From Pseudoduganella violaceinigra DSM 15887 (GTDB taxonomy: Bacteria; Pseudomonadota; Gammaproteobacteria; Burkholderiales; Burkholderiaceae_D): DNA of 64,000 bases. The stretch is taken from positions 1-64,000 of the forward strand of contig NZ_AUDI01000015.1 in assembly GCF_000425385.1 (NCBI RefSeq), in the 5' to 3' direction. A program made the position numbers and the translations under genes. Positions 18,192-25,921 of the stretch are shown piece after piece. The notes below the pieces were generated by a model. The model ran no database searches and was not told the origin of the DNA. It saw nothing but the letters and a program-made list of their open reading frames with translations. Each line of letters opens with the position of its first letter. Position 1 is the first letter of the stretch.

Positions 18192-19175
18192 TCAGGCCGC
18201 AGCCTGCTTGTGTTTGTCGGCATAGGCCACCAGCGCATCGCGGAACCAGGCCCCGTCTTCGTAGGCCTTGACGCGGGTGCGCAGGCGCTCGCGGTTGCAT
18301 GGGCCGTTGCCCTTCAAAACGTTATGGAATTCGTCCCAGTCGATTTCGCCGAAGTCGTAGGAGCCGCGCTCCTCGTTCCACTTCAGGTCCGGGTCGGGAA
18401 TGGTCAGGCCCAGGAATTCAGCCTGCGGCACGGTCTGGTCGACCATGCGCTGGCGCAGTTCGTCGTTCGAGAACAGCTTGATGCGCCAGGCGCTCGATTG
18501 CGCGCTGTTGACGGAAGCGGCGTCGGAAGGGCCGAACATCATCAGCGACGGCCACCACCAGCGGTTCAAGGCATCCTGCGCCATCGCCTTCTGCTCTGGC
18601 GTGCCCTTGGCCAGCGACATCATGATGTCGTAGCCCTGGCGCGCGTGGAAGGACTCCTCCTTGCAGACGCGGATCATGGCGCGCGAATACGGGCCGTAGG
18701 AGCAGCGGCACAGCGGGATCTGGTTGATGATGGCCGAACCGTCCACCAGCCAGCCGACGGCGCCCATATCGGCCCAGTTCAGGGTCGGGTAATTGAAGAT
18801 CGACGAATATTTGGCTTTGCCGCTGTGCAGGGCCGCCAGCAATTCGTCGCGCGACACGCCCAGGGTTTCGGCGGCGCTGTACAGATACAGGCCGTGGCCC
18901 GCTTCATCCTGGATCTTGGCCAGCAGGATGGATTTGCGCTTCAAGGTCGGCGCCCGGGTCACCCAGTTCCCCTCAGGCAACTGCCCGACGATTTCGGAGT
19001 GGGCATGCTGGGAAATCTGGCGGATCAGGGTCTTGCGATAGGCCTCCGGCATCCAGTCCTTCGGCTCGATCTTGATGCCGGCGTCGATGCGCGCCTGGAA
19101 CTCGCGCTCCTGCGCGTCCATATCTTCTGCGGTCTGGACCTTCTTCAGGCCGGTTTCCACCATTTGTGCGTACAT
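18192..19175 (-). CDS. paaA: Phenylacetyl-CoA 1,2-epoxidase catalytic subunit (PaaA)
   Basis: 327 residues. The ferritin-like diiron site is visible as E61 (HSEIVG), E91 and H94 (DEAGH), and E172/E173 with H176 (EESFH). It activates O2 to epoxidise the ring of phenylacetyl-CoA. AAGGAGG precedes the ATG. It is the first gene of the minus-strand paa unit, about 24 bases downstream of the predicted transcription start and divergent from paaX. Confidence 0.96.
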   Translation of the reverse strand: MYAQMVETGLKKVQTAEDMDAQEREFQARIDAGIKIEPKDWMPEAYRKTLIRQISQHAHSEIVGQLPEGNWVTRAPTLKRKSILLAKIQDEAGHGLYLYSAAETLGVSRDELLAALHSGKAKYSSIFNYPTLNWADMGAVGWLVDGSAIINQIPLCRCSYGPYSRAMIRVCKEESFHARQGYDIMMSLAKGTPEQKAMAQDALNRWWWPSLMMFGPSDAASVNSAQSSAWRIKLFSNDELRQRMVDQTVPQAEFLGLTIPDPDLKWNEERGSYDFGEIDWDEFHNVLKGNGPCNRERLRTRVKAYEDGAWFRDALVAYADKHKQAAA

Positions 19176-19205
19176 AAAGAGGGCCTCCTTGTTCGGGATA
19201 GCTTC

Positions 19206-19233
19206 ATAATACGATACAAAAACGCCTTTGCAA
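19206..19233 (-). promoter_or_regulatory. Predicted sigma70 promoter of the paa operon
   Basis: Read on the minus strand, TTGCAA (19228-19233) is followed after 16 bases by TATTAT (19206-19211). This would start transcription near 19199 and leave a roughly 24-base leader with the paaA Shine-Dalgarno. The -10 matches the consensus at five of six positions. Confidence 0.6.
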
Positions 19234-19245
19234 ACGAATTTTGTG

Positions 19246-19280
19246 TGTCATTTAAAAAATCTGTATCCAGATCAATGACA
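19246..19280. promoter_or_regulatory. Candidate PaaX operator (inverted repeat TGTCATT-N21-AATGACA)
   Basis: Perfect 7-base arms at 19246-19252 and 19274-19280 lie in the paaA-paaX intergenic region. They are upstream of the paa -35 box and next to the paaX -10. PaaX of E. coli binds a long-spaced inverted repeat at its divergent paa promoters, so position and architecture fit. The half-site sequence differs from the E. coli one, so assignment to PaaX is inference. Confidence 0.4.
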
Positions 19281-19283
19281 GTG

Positions 19284-19289
19284 TATAAA
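19284..19289 (+). promoter_or_regulatory. Candidate -10 element of paaX, giving a leaderless or near-leaderless mRNA
   Basis: TATAAA ends eight bases before the paaX ATG, and no Shine-Dalgarno lies in between. If used, transcription would begin at or within a base or two of the start codon. No convincing -35 is seen at 17 bases. Confidence 0.35.
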
Positions 19290-19297
19290 ATCGGTCT

Positions 19298-20224
19298 ATG
19301 CAAAAAAACGAGAAAATCAATGCCTGGATCGAAGAATTCCTGGCCAGCGACCCGCCGCGCTCGAAATCGCTGGTCATGACCATCTTCGGCGACGCCATCG
19401 TGCCGCACGGCGGCATGGTCTGGACGGGCAGCCTGATCGAACTGCTGGCGCCCTTCGGCGTCAATGACCGCCTGCTGCGCACCTCCGTCTTCCGGCTGGC
19501 GCAGGAAGGCTGGCTGGGCGCCCAGCGCGACGGCCGCCGCAGCAGCTACGCCATCACCCCGGACGCCATGCGCCGCTTCAGCCGCGCCTTCCGCCGCATT
19601 TACGCGCCCCTGCACGTGCACTGGAATGGCCAGTGGACCCTGGTGCTGGCCGCCGACGGCCTGGAAGCGCCCGCGCGCAGCCAGCTGCGCAAGGAACTGC
19701 TGTGGGAAGGCTATAGCGTGATCGCGCCCGGCATCGCAGGCCATCCGGCCGGGGACATGGAAGCGCTGGAAGACGTGCTGGCGCGCCTCGGGCTGCTGCA
19801 AAAGGTCTATGTGGTGCATGCCAGCGAAGTGCCCGGCCTGCGCGCCCGCCCGCTGGGCGAGATGGTGGCCGAAGGCTGGGACCTCAGCGAAGTCGCGGCC
19901 GGCTATGAAAAGTTCGTGGCCCGCTTCGGCGCGCTGCCCGCCCTGCTGGACGACGCGGCCGCAATCGAACCCGAACAAGCCTTCGTACTGCGCACCTTGC
20001 TGATCCACGCCTACCGCCGGGTGCAGTTGCACGACCCGCAGCTGCCGACCGAGCTGCTGCCGGACTCCTGGCCCGGCGCCCGCGCCTACGCACTGGCCAG
20101 CCAGCTTTACCGCATCCTGACCGCCCCCGCCGAGCGGCACATCCTCAGCGCGCTGCAGCGCGAAGACCCCCGCGCCCCGCAGCCCGAACCCAGCTTCCAC
20201 CACCGCTTCGGCGGCCTGCGCTAG
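19298..20224 (+). CDS. paaX: Phenylacetate degradation repressor (PaaX)
   Basis: 308 residues of the PaaX family. An N-terminal winged-helix domain (about 15-85: MTIFGDAIVP, SVFRLAQEGWL, YAITPDAMRR) is followed by the PaaX-specific C-terminal domain. It represses paa genes and is released by phenylacetyl-CoA, the PaaK product. It is divergent from paaA, so both promoters lie in the same 122 bases. No Shine-Dalgarno is visible before the ATG. Confidence 0.92.
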   Translation: MQKNEKINAWIEEFLASDPPRSKSLVMTIFGDAIVPHGGMVWTGSLIELLAPFGVNDRLLRTSVFRLAQEGWLGAQRDGRRSSYAITPDAMRRFSRAFRRIYAPLHVHWNGQWTLVLAADGLEAPARSQLRKELLWEGYSVIAPGIAGHPAGDMEALEDVLARLGLLQKVYVVHASEVPGLRARPLGEMVAEGWDLSEVAAGYEKFVARFGALPALLDDAAAIEPEQAFVLRTLLIHAYRRVQLHDPQLPTELLPDSWPGARAYALASQLYRILTAPAERHILSALQREDPRAPQPEPSFHHRFGGLR

Positions 20225-20304
20225 AGGCCACGGACGCGGCTGTAGCGCCTGGTGTATCATGGCGGGCTTCGCGCGCAGGCGCTTCACTTCCGACAGGACC
20301 CACC

Positions 20305-21432
20305 ATGTCTATCAAGATCAGCAGCCAGTTTGATGCTGGCGCCATTGATGTGGTCAGCGTTACTTCCGCTGGCGATATCGACGTCAATATCCGCAAGGAT
20401 TCCCATGCGGACATCGTCCAGTGGTTCTATTTCCGCGTGCAAGGTGCGCAGGCCGTGCCGCTGTCCATCCGTTTCCTGAACGCTGGCAAGGCTGCGTATG
20501 CCGAGGGCTGGAAGGGCTATAACGCCGTTGCGTCGTACGACCGCGATACCTGGTTCCGCGTCCCGACCAGCTTCGACGGCGAAGTGATGACCATCGAGCA
20601 CGCGCCGGAACACGATTCCGTCTACTACGCTTACTTCGAGCCGTATTCGTGGGAGCGCCACCTGTCCCTGCTCGATTCGGCCCAGCTGCACCCGCTGACC
20701 GAACTGGTGGACCTGGGCAGTTCCGTGGAAGGCCGCGACATGAACCTGCTGATCGTCGGCGATCAGCAGGCCGAGAAGAAGGTCTGGGTCATCGCGCGCC
20801 AGCACCCTGGCGAAACCATGGCGGAATGGTTCGTGGAAGGCATGGTCGAAGCCCTGCTCGACGCCGCCAATCCGTACGCCCGCCAGTGCCTGCAGGACGC
20901 CTGCTTCTACATCGTGCCGAACATGAACCCGGACGGCTCCGTGCGCGGCAACCTGCGCACCAACGCCGCCGGCGCCAACCTGAACCGCGAGTGGAACGAG
21001 CCGACCATGGCGCGCTCGCCGGAAGTCTTCCTGGTGAAAGAGAAGATGAAGGAAATCGGCTGCGACCTGTTCCTGGACGTGCACGGCGACGAAGGCCTGC
21101 CCTACGTCTTCGTGGCCGGCAGCGACGCCCTGCCGAACTTCAGCAAGGAGCAGAAGGCCGCGCAGGACAAGTTCATCGCCGACTTCAAGCTGGCGTCGCC
21201 CGACTTCCAGTCCGAGCACGGCTATCCCGACTCCCCATACACCCCGGAAGTGCTGACCATGGGTTCGCCGCACATCACCCATTTGTTCGGCTGCCTGTCG
21301 CTGACCCTGGAACTGCCGTTCAAGGACAACGCCAACGATCCGGACGAGCTGGTCGGCTGGAACGGCGCCCGTTCCGCCAAACTGGGCGCGGACGTCCTGC
21401 AAGCGGTCCTGCGCACCCTGCGCGGTATTTAA
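20305..21432 (+). CDS. M14-family cytosolic carboxypeptidase-like zinc peptidase
   Basis: 375 residues. An N-terminal beta-sandwich domain (about 1-120, with WFYFRVQG) typical of cytosolic carboxypeptidase homologues precedes an M14 catalytic domain. The zinc ligands H167 and E170 (QHPGET) and H260 (DVHGDE) are present. So are the NPDG substrate-site motif (208-211) and the catalytic glutamate E336 (LTLELPF). There is no signal peptide. In eukaryotes this subfamily removes polyglutamate tails; the bacterial role is not established. It converges on the XRE gene with only six bases between the stops. Confidence 0.88.
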   Translation: MSIKISSQFDAGAIDVVSVTSAGDIDVNIRKDSHADIVQWFYFRVQGAQAVPLSIRFLNAGKAAYAEGWKGYNAVASYDRDTWFRVPTSFDGEVMTIEHAPEHDSVYYAYFEPYSWERHLSLLDSAQLHPLTELVDLGSSVEGRDMNLLIVGDQQAEKKVWVIARQHPGETMAEWFVEGMVEALLDAANPYARQCLQDACFYIVPNMNPDGSVRGNLRTNAAGANLNREWNEPTMARSPEVFLVKEKMKEIGCDLFLDVHGDEGLPYVFVAGSDALPNFSKEQKAAQDKFIADFKLASPDFQSEHGYPDSPYTPEVLTMGSPHITHLFGCLSLTLELPFKDNANDPDELVGWNGARSAKLGADVLQAVLRTLRGI

Positions 21433-21438
21433 TTCCTG

Positions 21439-22170
21439 CTAGCGCAGCAGCGCCTGGAATGCCTTCGGCATCCACGGGCGCGCTGCCAGCATGATGGTCA
21501 CGGCGCGGCGCTGCTCCCACGGCAGCCGCGCATCATCCTGGTGCTGCAGCGAGAATTCGTCCGCCACCTGCTTCAAACGATCCAGCAAGGCGCGCGTCGA
21601 TTGCTGCGACAGCATCACACTCACCAGCCGCTGTACCTCAAACTGGCCGTCGAAGCGGCTGTCGAAATAATCCTCGTAGGCCTCGTTGCGGAAGAACGTC
21701 TGGATCGGGCCGTTCGGCAGCCAGTTGAAGGTGCGCGACACCAGCAGCTTGACCTTGTTATTCGGCTTCAGCATCAGGAAACCGATCTTGTCCAGCCGTA
21801 GCAGGCAGGCCGTGGCTTCGGCGGCGCTGATCTTGTAGATGGCCAGCCCTTCCGCCACCGGCACCTGGTTCAGCGCCAGCACGGCCACCACCAGCAGCTT
21901 GGTGTCGCTGATGATTTCCTTTTCCTGGGCGTAGGTGAGCTGGGAGATCAGCTGCGGCGTGTCGGCGGCCGATTGCGCCAGTTCGGCGAAATCCATGTCC
22001 AGCACAGCCAGCACCTGCTCCAGCCGCTCCAGCGTGAAGTTACGCGAGGCGAACATGCGCTTGATACTGGGTTCGGACAGGCCGATTTTCTGCCCCAGCG
22101 CGGCGTAAGTGATGCCGCGCGCCTTGAGCTGGCGTTTCAGCGCTTCCACCAGGCGGCTTACGTTGGACAT
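21439..22170 (-). CDS. XRE-family transcriptional regulator
   Basis: 243 residues from the ATG at 22170, which follows GGAGAG; the frame is open for another 500 bases upstream but that part overlaps opposite-strand sequence and has no domain. Residues about 5-58 form a Cro/C1-type helix-turn-helix (ITYAALGQKIGLSEPSIKRMF). The rest is an alpha/beta region of unknown fold. This layout is common in Burkholderiales and Pseudomonas DNA-binding proteins of unknown target. It is divergent from the small exported protein at 22304. Confidence 0.82.
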   Translation of the reverse strand: MSNVSRLVEALKRQLKARGITYAALGQKIGLSEPSIKRMFASRNFTLERLEQVLAVLDMDFAELAQSAADTPQLISQLTYAQEKEIISDTKLLVVAVLALNQVPVAEGLAIYKISAAEATACLLRLDKIGFLMLKPNNKVKLLVSRTFNWLPNGPIQTFFRNEAYEDYFDSRFDGQFEVQRLVSVMLSQQSTRALLDRLKQVADEFSLQHQDDARLPWEQRRAVTIMLAARPWMPKAFQALLR

Positions 22171-22303
22171 GCATGTCTCTCCGACAAAAGGTATCGGAAT
22201 ATGATACCACGCGCCCACATCGGCGCTACGGTTCCGGCATTGATTGCTCCGCTTGCGCTGGCGGGCAAAGATTGCGACTCCCCTAACTTGTGGAGCAACG
22301 AAA

Positions 22304-22702
22304 ATGAAGCGCACCCTGATTGCAACCCTCCTTGCCTTTGCCTGTGCCACCGGCCAGGCGGCGGATGGTTCGCAAGCCTTGAGCAAGGGCGTGAGCGACC
22401 TGTCCGCCGTGGTGGTGGTGGGTTCCGTACTGACCGTATCGGCCGCCAGCTGGCTGGTCGTGGAATCGGTGGAAGCGGTCGGCGACGGCGTCGTGGTCGT
22501 CGTGAAAGCCGTCGGCGATGGCAGCAAGGCCACCATCCAGCTAAGCGGCAAGGCGCTGGAAGGCGTCTCGGTCGTTGCCGGCACCTCGATCAAGGTGGTG
22601 GCCATGTCGGCCGGCCATGCGCTGGTCGCTTCCGGCAAGGTGATCGCCTTCCTGCCGAATGAGTTGGGCAAAGCCCTCCTGCACCATAGCAGCGTGAACT
22701 AA
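22304..22702 (+). CDS. Small exported protein with VGDG repeats, paired with the DUF2145 gene
   Basis: 132 residues. The ATG at 22304 follows TGGAG and starts a clean signal peptide (cut near GQAAD). The mature part is strongly hydrophobic and valine-rich, with a repeated segment (EAVGDGVVVV and KAVGDGSKAT) and alternating small/beta-branched residues, suggesting membrane association or beta structure. No family recognised. The stop is three bases before the ATG of the DUF2145 gene, so the two are almost certainly expressed together. Confidence 0.7.
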   Translation: MKRTLIATLLAFACATGQAADGSQALSKGVSDLSAVVVVGSVLTVSAASWLVVESVEAVGDGVVVVVKAVGDGSKATIQLSGKALEGVSVVAGTSIKVVAMSAGHALVASGKVIAFLPNELGKALLHHSSVN

Positions 22703-22705
22703 GCC

Positions 22706-23485
22706 ATGAAGCATCTTCTCCCTACCCTCCTGCTGGCCGCTGCTACTGCCGGCAGCGCCCACGCGGGCCAGAATTGCGAACACAAACCCATGTCGGTGGA
22801 AGACGTCGAGCGTTCGCTGAGCCTGGCCCAGCGCAGCATGCAGGTGCTGGACGACAGCGGCGCGCAAGTGGCGATCATCGCACGCGCCGGACAGGACCTG
22901 TCGCAGTACGGTTTGCGCTACTCCCATGTCGGCCTGGCGTGGCGCGACAACCCGGCGGGCCGCTGGGTGGTGGTGCAGCTGCTGAACGACTGCGGCACCG
23001 CCAATTCGGCGCTGTATAACGACGGCCTCGGTAACTTCTTCCTGAGCGGCGTGTTCCGCTACCAGGCGCAGTTGATCCTGCCGTCGCCGGAAGTGCAGCA
23101 GCGCCTGGTGCAAGTGCTGGCATCGCGCACCCCGGTGCGCATGCACGAGCCGCACTACAGCATGCTGTCCTATGCCTGGTCGACGCGCTACCAGAACTCC
23201 AACCAGTGGGCGCTGGAGACGCTGGCCGCCGCCAGCGCGCCGGCCGGCCGGGTGGAAACCCGCGCCGAAGCGCAGAAATGGCTGAACGGTGCCGGCTACC
23301 GGCCCGCCGGGATCGACGTCGGCCTGGGTTCGCGCGTCGGTGTCCGCCTGTTCCGCGCCAATGTGGCGTTCGACGACCACCCGACCTCGCTGCGCATCCG
23401 CGGCCATTTCGAGACCGTCACGGTGGATGGCATCGAACAATTCGTGCGCAGCTACGATAGCGGCGCGCGCGTGATCGAACTCTGA
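22706..23485 (+). CDS. Exported DUF2145 protein (NlpC/P60-like uncharacterised family)
   Basis: 259 residues with a signal peptide cut after AHAG. The segments LRYSHVGLAW, VVQLLNDCG, SALYNDGLGNFF and a C-terminal ETVTVDGIEQFVRS region fit the DUF2145 family. The conserved histidine in SHVGLAW recalls papain-like YiiX/NlpC folds, and cysteines occur at about 24 and 97. Enzymatic activity, if any, is unknown. It should act in the periplasm. It lies three bases after the small exported gene, and its stop abuts the stop of a convergent small ORF. Confidence 0.78.
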   Translation: MKHLLPTLLLAAATAGSAHAGQNCEHKPMSVEDVERSLSLAQRSMQVLDDSGAQVAIIARAGQDLSQYGLRYSHVGLAWRDNPAGRWVVVQLLNDCGTANSALYNDGLGNFFLSGVFRYQAQLILPSPEVQQRLVQVLASRTPVRMHEPHYSMLSYAWSTRYQNSNQWALETLAAASAPAGRVETRAEAQKWLNGAGYRPAGIDVGLGSRVGVRLFRANVAFDDHPTSLRIRGHFETVTVDGIEQFVRSYDSGARVIEL

Positions 23486-23662
23486 TCACTTGCCGTTGAG
23501 CTTGCGCACGCGGGTCACATGCCGGCGTCGCAAGCGCTCCATTTCCCGCGCCTGCGGGTAGCCCGGCTGGCCCGGCTCACGCAGGTGCGGCGGAATGGCG
23601 GGTGCGGCCTCCGCTGCGACATACAGGGAGGGCAGGCGCTCGATTTGTCGTTTGCTGGCCAT
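23486..23662 (-). CDS. Small basic protein of 58 residues, hypothetical
   Basis: An ORF too short for usual cut-offs: ATG at 23660-23662, TGA at 23486-23488. It begins MASKRQIERLPSLYVAAE and ends with an arginine-rich helix-like tail (EMERLRRRHVTRVRKLNGK). The GC-rich third codon positions resemble its neighbours. Its stop abuts the DUF2145 stop (TGATCA reads as both). No good Shine-Dalgarno and no known family, so it remains tentative. Confidence 0.45.
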   Translation of the reverse strand: MASKRQIERLPSLYVAAEAAPAIPPHLREPGQPGYPQAREMERLRRRHVTRVRKLNGK

Positions 23663-23809
23663 GCTTCATGTTAGGTGCGCTCAAGCGAACTTGCCAATTC
23701 CGGGCCGCCGCCAGGACCTTGCCGCCATCTGCATCGATCGTGCAGCCTTCTTTGCGTCAACCCGGCGCTAATTTTTCGCGCCCTGGCTTGCGCCATGCTC
23801 GCCGTCGCG

Positions 23810-24367
23810 TCAGCCCTGGCGCTGTGCCAGCGGCCTTGTTTGGCCCGCGGCACGGTGTGCGCCGCGAATGATCTCGTACACCTTGCGCGCATCGGCAATC
23901 GTGTCGAAGCGCGGAACGGTTTCATCGCCCGGCCAGGCGGCCAGGCCGCTGAACATATTGCCGGCCTGCGATACGCCGAACGAGATCGTTCCTTCACCGT
24001 TGCCACTCTCTGTCAGCGAAAATTCGCCCAGGTCGAGCAATTCCAGGCTTTTCAACTGGCGTCGGAAAATGCCGGAGCGGATGAGGATGCGTGCATTGGT
24101 CACCAGGTAATCGGTCCTGGCGCGCTGCCAGGATTCGAGGAAGAAGCGCCCGACAATCATGTGGATGCCCATCAGCATGAAGGGAATCCCCCACAGGCGG
24201 AACATCCATGGCGCATCGGCGTTGATGACGGAATACTCCCAGAATGCGGTGAAGCCGCCCCACAGCAGGCTGAATGGAATCATCAGTACATCGGCCCCGC
24301 GCAGCATCAGGCCCTGGCGCGGAGTGCCATGCCACAATACATGCTCATTAACCAATAGATTTTCCAT
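23810..24367 (-). CDS. PH-domain-like membrane protein
   Basis: 185 residues. Two membrane segments (about 24-48 and 54-76) are followed by a beta-rich domain beginning DYLVTNARILIRSG. This is the typical signature of bacterial PH (bPH2/YdbS-like) proteins. The C-terminal tail is polar. It is the last gene of a minus-strand run behind the DUF4241 and DJ-1 genes, 45 bases after the former. Function unknown. Confidence 0.65.
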   Translation of the reverse strand: MENLLVNEHVLWHGTPRQGLMLRGADVLMIPFSLLWGGFTAFWEYSVINADAPWMFRLWGIPFMLMGIHMIVGRFFLESWQRARTDYLVTNARILIRSGIFRRQLKSLELLDLGEFSLTESGNGEGTISFGVSQAGNMFSGLAAWPGDETVPRFDTIADARKVYEIIRGAHRAAGQTRPLAQRQG

Positions 24368-24412
24368 TCCGCCATCATACCCGGTGGAAGCGGTTTTAAT
24401 TCTGGCAGATTG

Positions 24413-24982
24413 TCACTTCCACGAGAACAGCAAGGCATGCCACCAGCTGCGGCGCCGGCGCGCCACGGAACGGATCCCCGGCACCGCGGCGAAATCGGTC
24501 AGCAGCGCCACCACGCGGCCCACGCTGTCATAGCCGAAATAGGAAGGGCAGCGCTTTGCGCCCGGGCTTGCCGGAAAACAGACGCTGCTGCCTGCGCTGG
24601 CAAAGCAGGCGCTTCCCGACACCACCTGGAAACCAAAGATTTCTTCGGTATTCAGCGTGCGCGCATCCTGGTCGGCGGTCAGGGCGGGATACCAGTGCGC
24701 GACCGCCGCCTCCTCCAGCAGCACGCGCGCATAGGCAAGGCGCTCCTCGCCATGGTCGAAGCGCGCCATGGCCAGTGTGACGGGGTAGTCGCCGTTCGGC
24801 ACGTACTGCGTGAATGGCTCCGGGGCGGGATCGGCCTGCGCATCGCCGGCGGCGATGCGGCCCGAGCCGACCACCAGCCGGCCGGCTTCGGCCAGCGAGA
24901 ATTGCACGGATGTCGCTTCAAACGTAAGGCGCTCCGCGGCGAAGGCGGAGCGCAATCCTTCCGGGTTGGGCGCATAACTCAT
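24413..24982 (-). CDS. DUF4241-like protein
   Basis: 189 residues. The pattern LVVGSGRIAAGDA, then NGDYPVTLAMARF, RLAYARVLLEE, a W-containing segment and a final GRVVALLTDF resembles DUF4241 proteins, which occur near toxin/immunity loci and as orphan genes. No signal peptide or membrane helix. After the domain comes a basic RRRRSWWHALLF tail. It starts 12 bases after the DJ-1 gene stop, so it is probably in that operon. Family call moderate, function unknown. Confidence 0.6.
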   Translation of the reverse strand: MSYAPNPEGLRSAFAAERLTFEATSVQFSLAEAGRLVVGSGRIAAGDAQADPAPEPFTQYVPNGDYPVTLAMARFDHGEERLAYARVLLEEAAVAHWYPALTADQDARTLNTEEIFGFQVVSGSACFASAGSSVCFPASPGAKRCPSYFGYDSVGRVVALLTDFAAVPGIRSVARRRRSWWHALLFSWK

Positions 24983-24994
24983 ACGCCCATCATA

Positions 24995-25825
24995 TTACTT
25001 TTGCAGGCGCGCCAGCAATTCCTTGCCCACCAGGACCGCCGACGCCGGATTCTGGCCGGTGACCAGTTCGCGGTCGACCACCATATTGCCCTGACAGTTG
25101 GCGGCCTTGCTAAATTTCAGGCCGGCCTTGGCCAGTGCCGTCTCCGGATAGAACTTCATTTCACCGCCGCCCAGCTGGCCCTTGGACGCTTCCTCTTCAT
25201 CGTTGCTGAAGACGGTCACCTTGTAGCCGGAGTAGATCCAGTTCGGCGGCGCCGCTGCGGCGCCCTGCGCCAGCTTCAGGGTGAAGCCCTTGGCGTCGGG
25301 CATGGCCGACAGCAGCGCGATCGGGCCATGGCACACCAGCGCCGTCGTTTTGCCGGCCTGGTGGAAGGAGCTCAGCACCTGGCCCAAGGCTGGGCTCAGC
25401 AGCAAGTCCTGCATCGGTGCGTGGCCGCCCGGAACGTAGACCGCATCGTAGCGGCCGTAGCCCTGCTGCTCCACGCGCGCCAGGCTGACGACCGGAGAGC
25501 TGACGCTGTCGGTCAGGCGCAGCTGCTCCAGCAATGCCTGATGCGCCGCCAGCGCAGCCTGGTCGCCGCCGAAGAACATCGGGTTGACCGAGCCCTGGTC
25601 CAGGGTCGGCGCCTTGCCATTCGGGGTGGCGAAAGTGACGCTGTGGCCAGCGTCCAGCAGCATCTTCACCGGCTGCATCAGCTCGTTCAGATAAAAGCCG
25701 GTCTGGAAGGTTTTGCCGGCCTTCAGGTCCAGCGTGGCGCTGTCGGACAGCACCACCAGCACATGGCCCGCGTGGGCGTTCATGGCGGCGGTGGTGAGCG
25801 CGATTGCGGCGAGTTTCTTGAACAT
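24995..25825 (-). CDS. Exported DJ-1/PfpI-family protein
   Basis: 276 residues from the ATG at 25825, preceded by AAGGAGC; an upstream ATG at 25864 would add a polar stretch before the signal peptide. A short signal sequence (cut near NAHAG) is followed by a DJ-1/PfpI domain. The nucleophile elbow is C165 (ALVCHGPIA), with an upstream acidic residue and a GGH motif, as in Hsp31/glyoxalase-III-like members. Likely roles are dicarbonyl detoxification or chaperone-type activity in the periplasm. Divergent from a LysR regulator. Confidence 0.8.
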   Translation of the reverse strand: MFKKLAAIALTTAAMNAHAGHVLVVLSDSATLDLKAGKTFQTGFYLNELMQPVKMLLDAGHSVTFATPNGKAPTLDQGSVNPMFFGGDQAALAAHQALLEQLRLTDSVSSPVVSLARVEQQGYGRYDAVYVPGGHAPMQDLLLSPALGQVLSSFHQAGKTTALVCHGPIALLSAMPDAKGFTLKLAQGAAAAPPNWIYSGYKVTVFSNDEEEASKGQLGGGEMKFYPETALAKAGLKFSKAANCQGNMVVDRELVTGQNPASAVLVGKELLARLQK

Positions 25826-25921
25826 GGTTTGCTCCTTGGATTGGGATAGCGCTACTTTATTCAAACCTTTAACGGCGATAAACTACCTCCCAACCAAACC
25901 ATCTTTCCCTTAAAGGCAATA

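Noticed and set aside
21439..22671. A 410-residue version of the XRE regulator
   Set aside because: The extra N terminus is a threonine/serine-rich reading of the opposite-strand small exported gene. The helix-turn-helix begins at the ATG at 22170, which has a Shine-Dalgarno.
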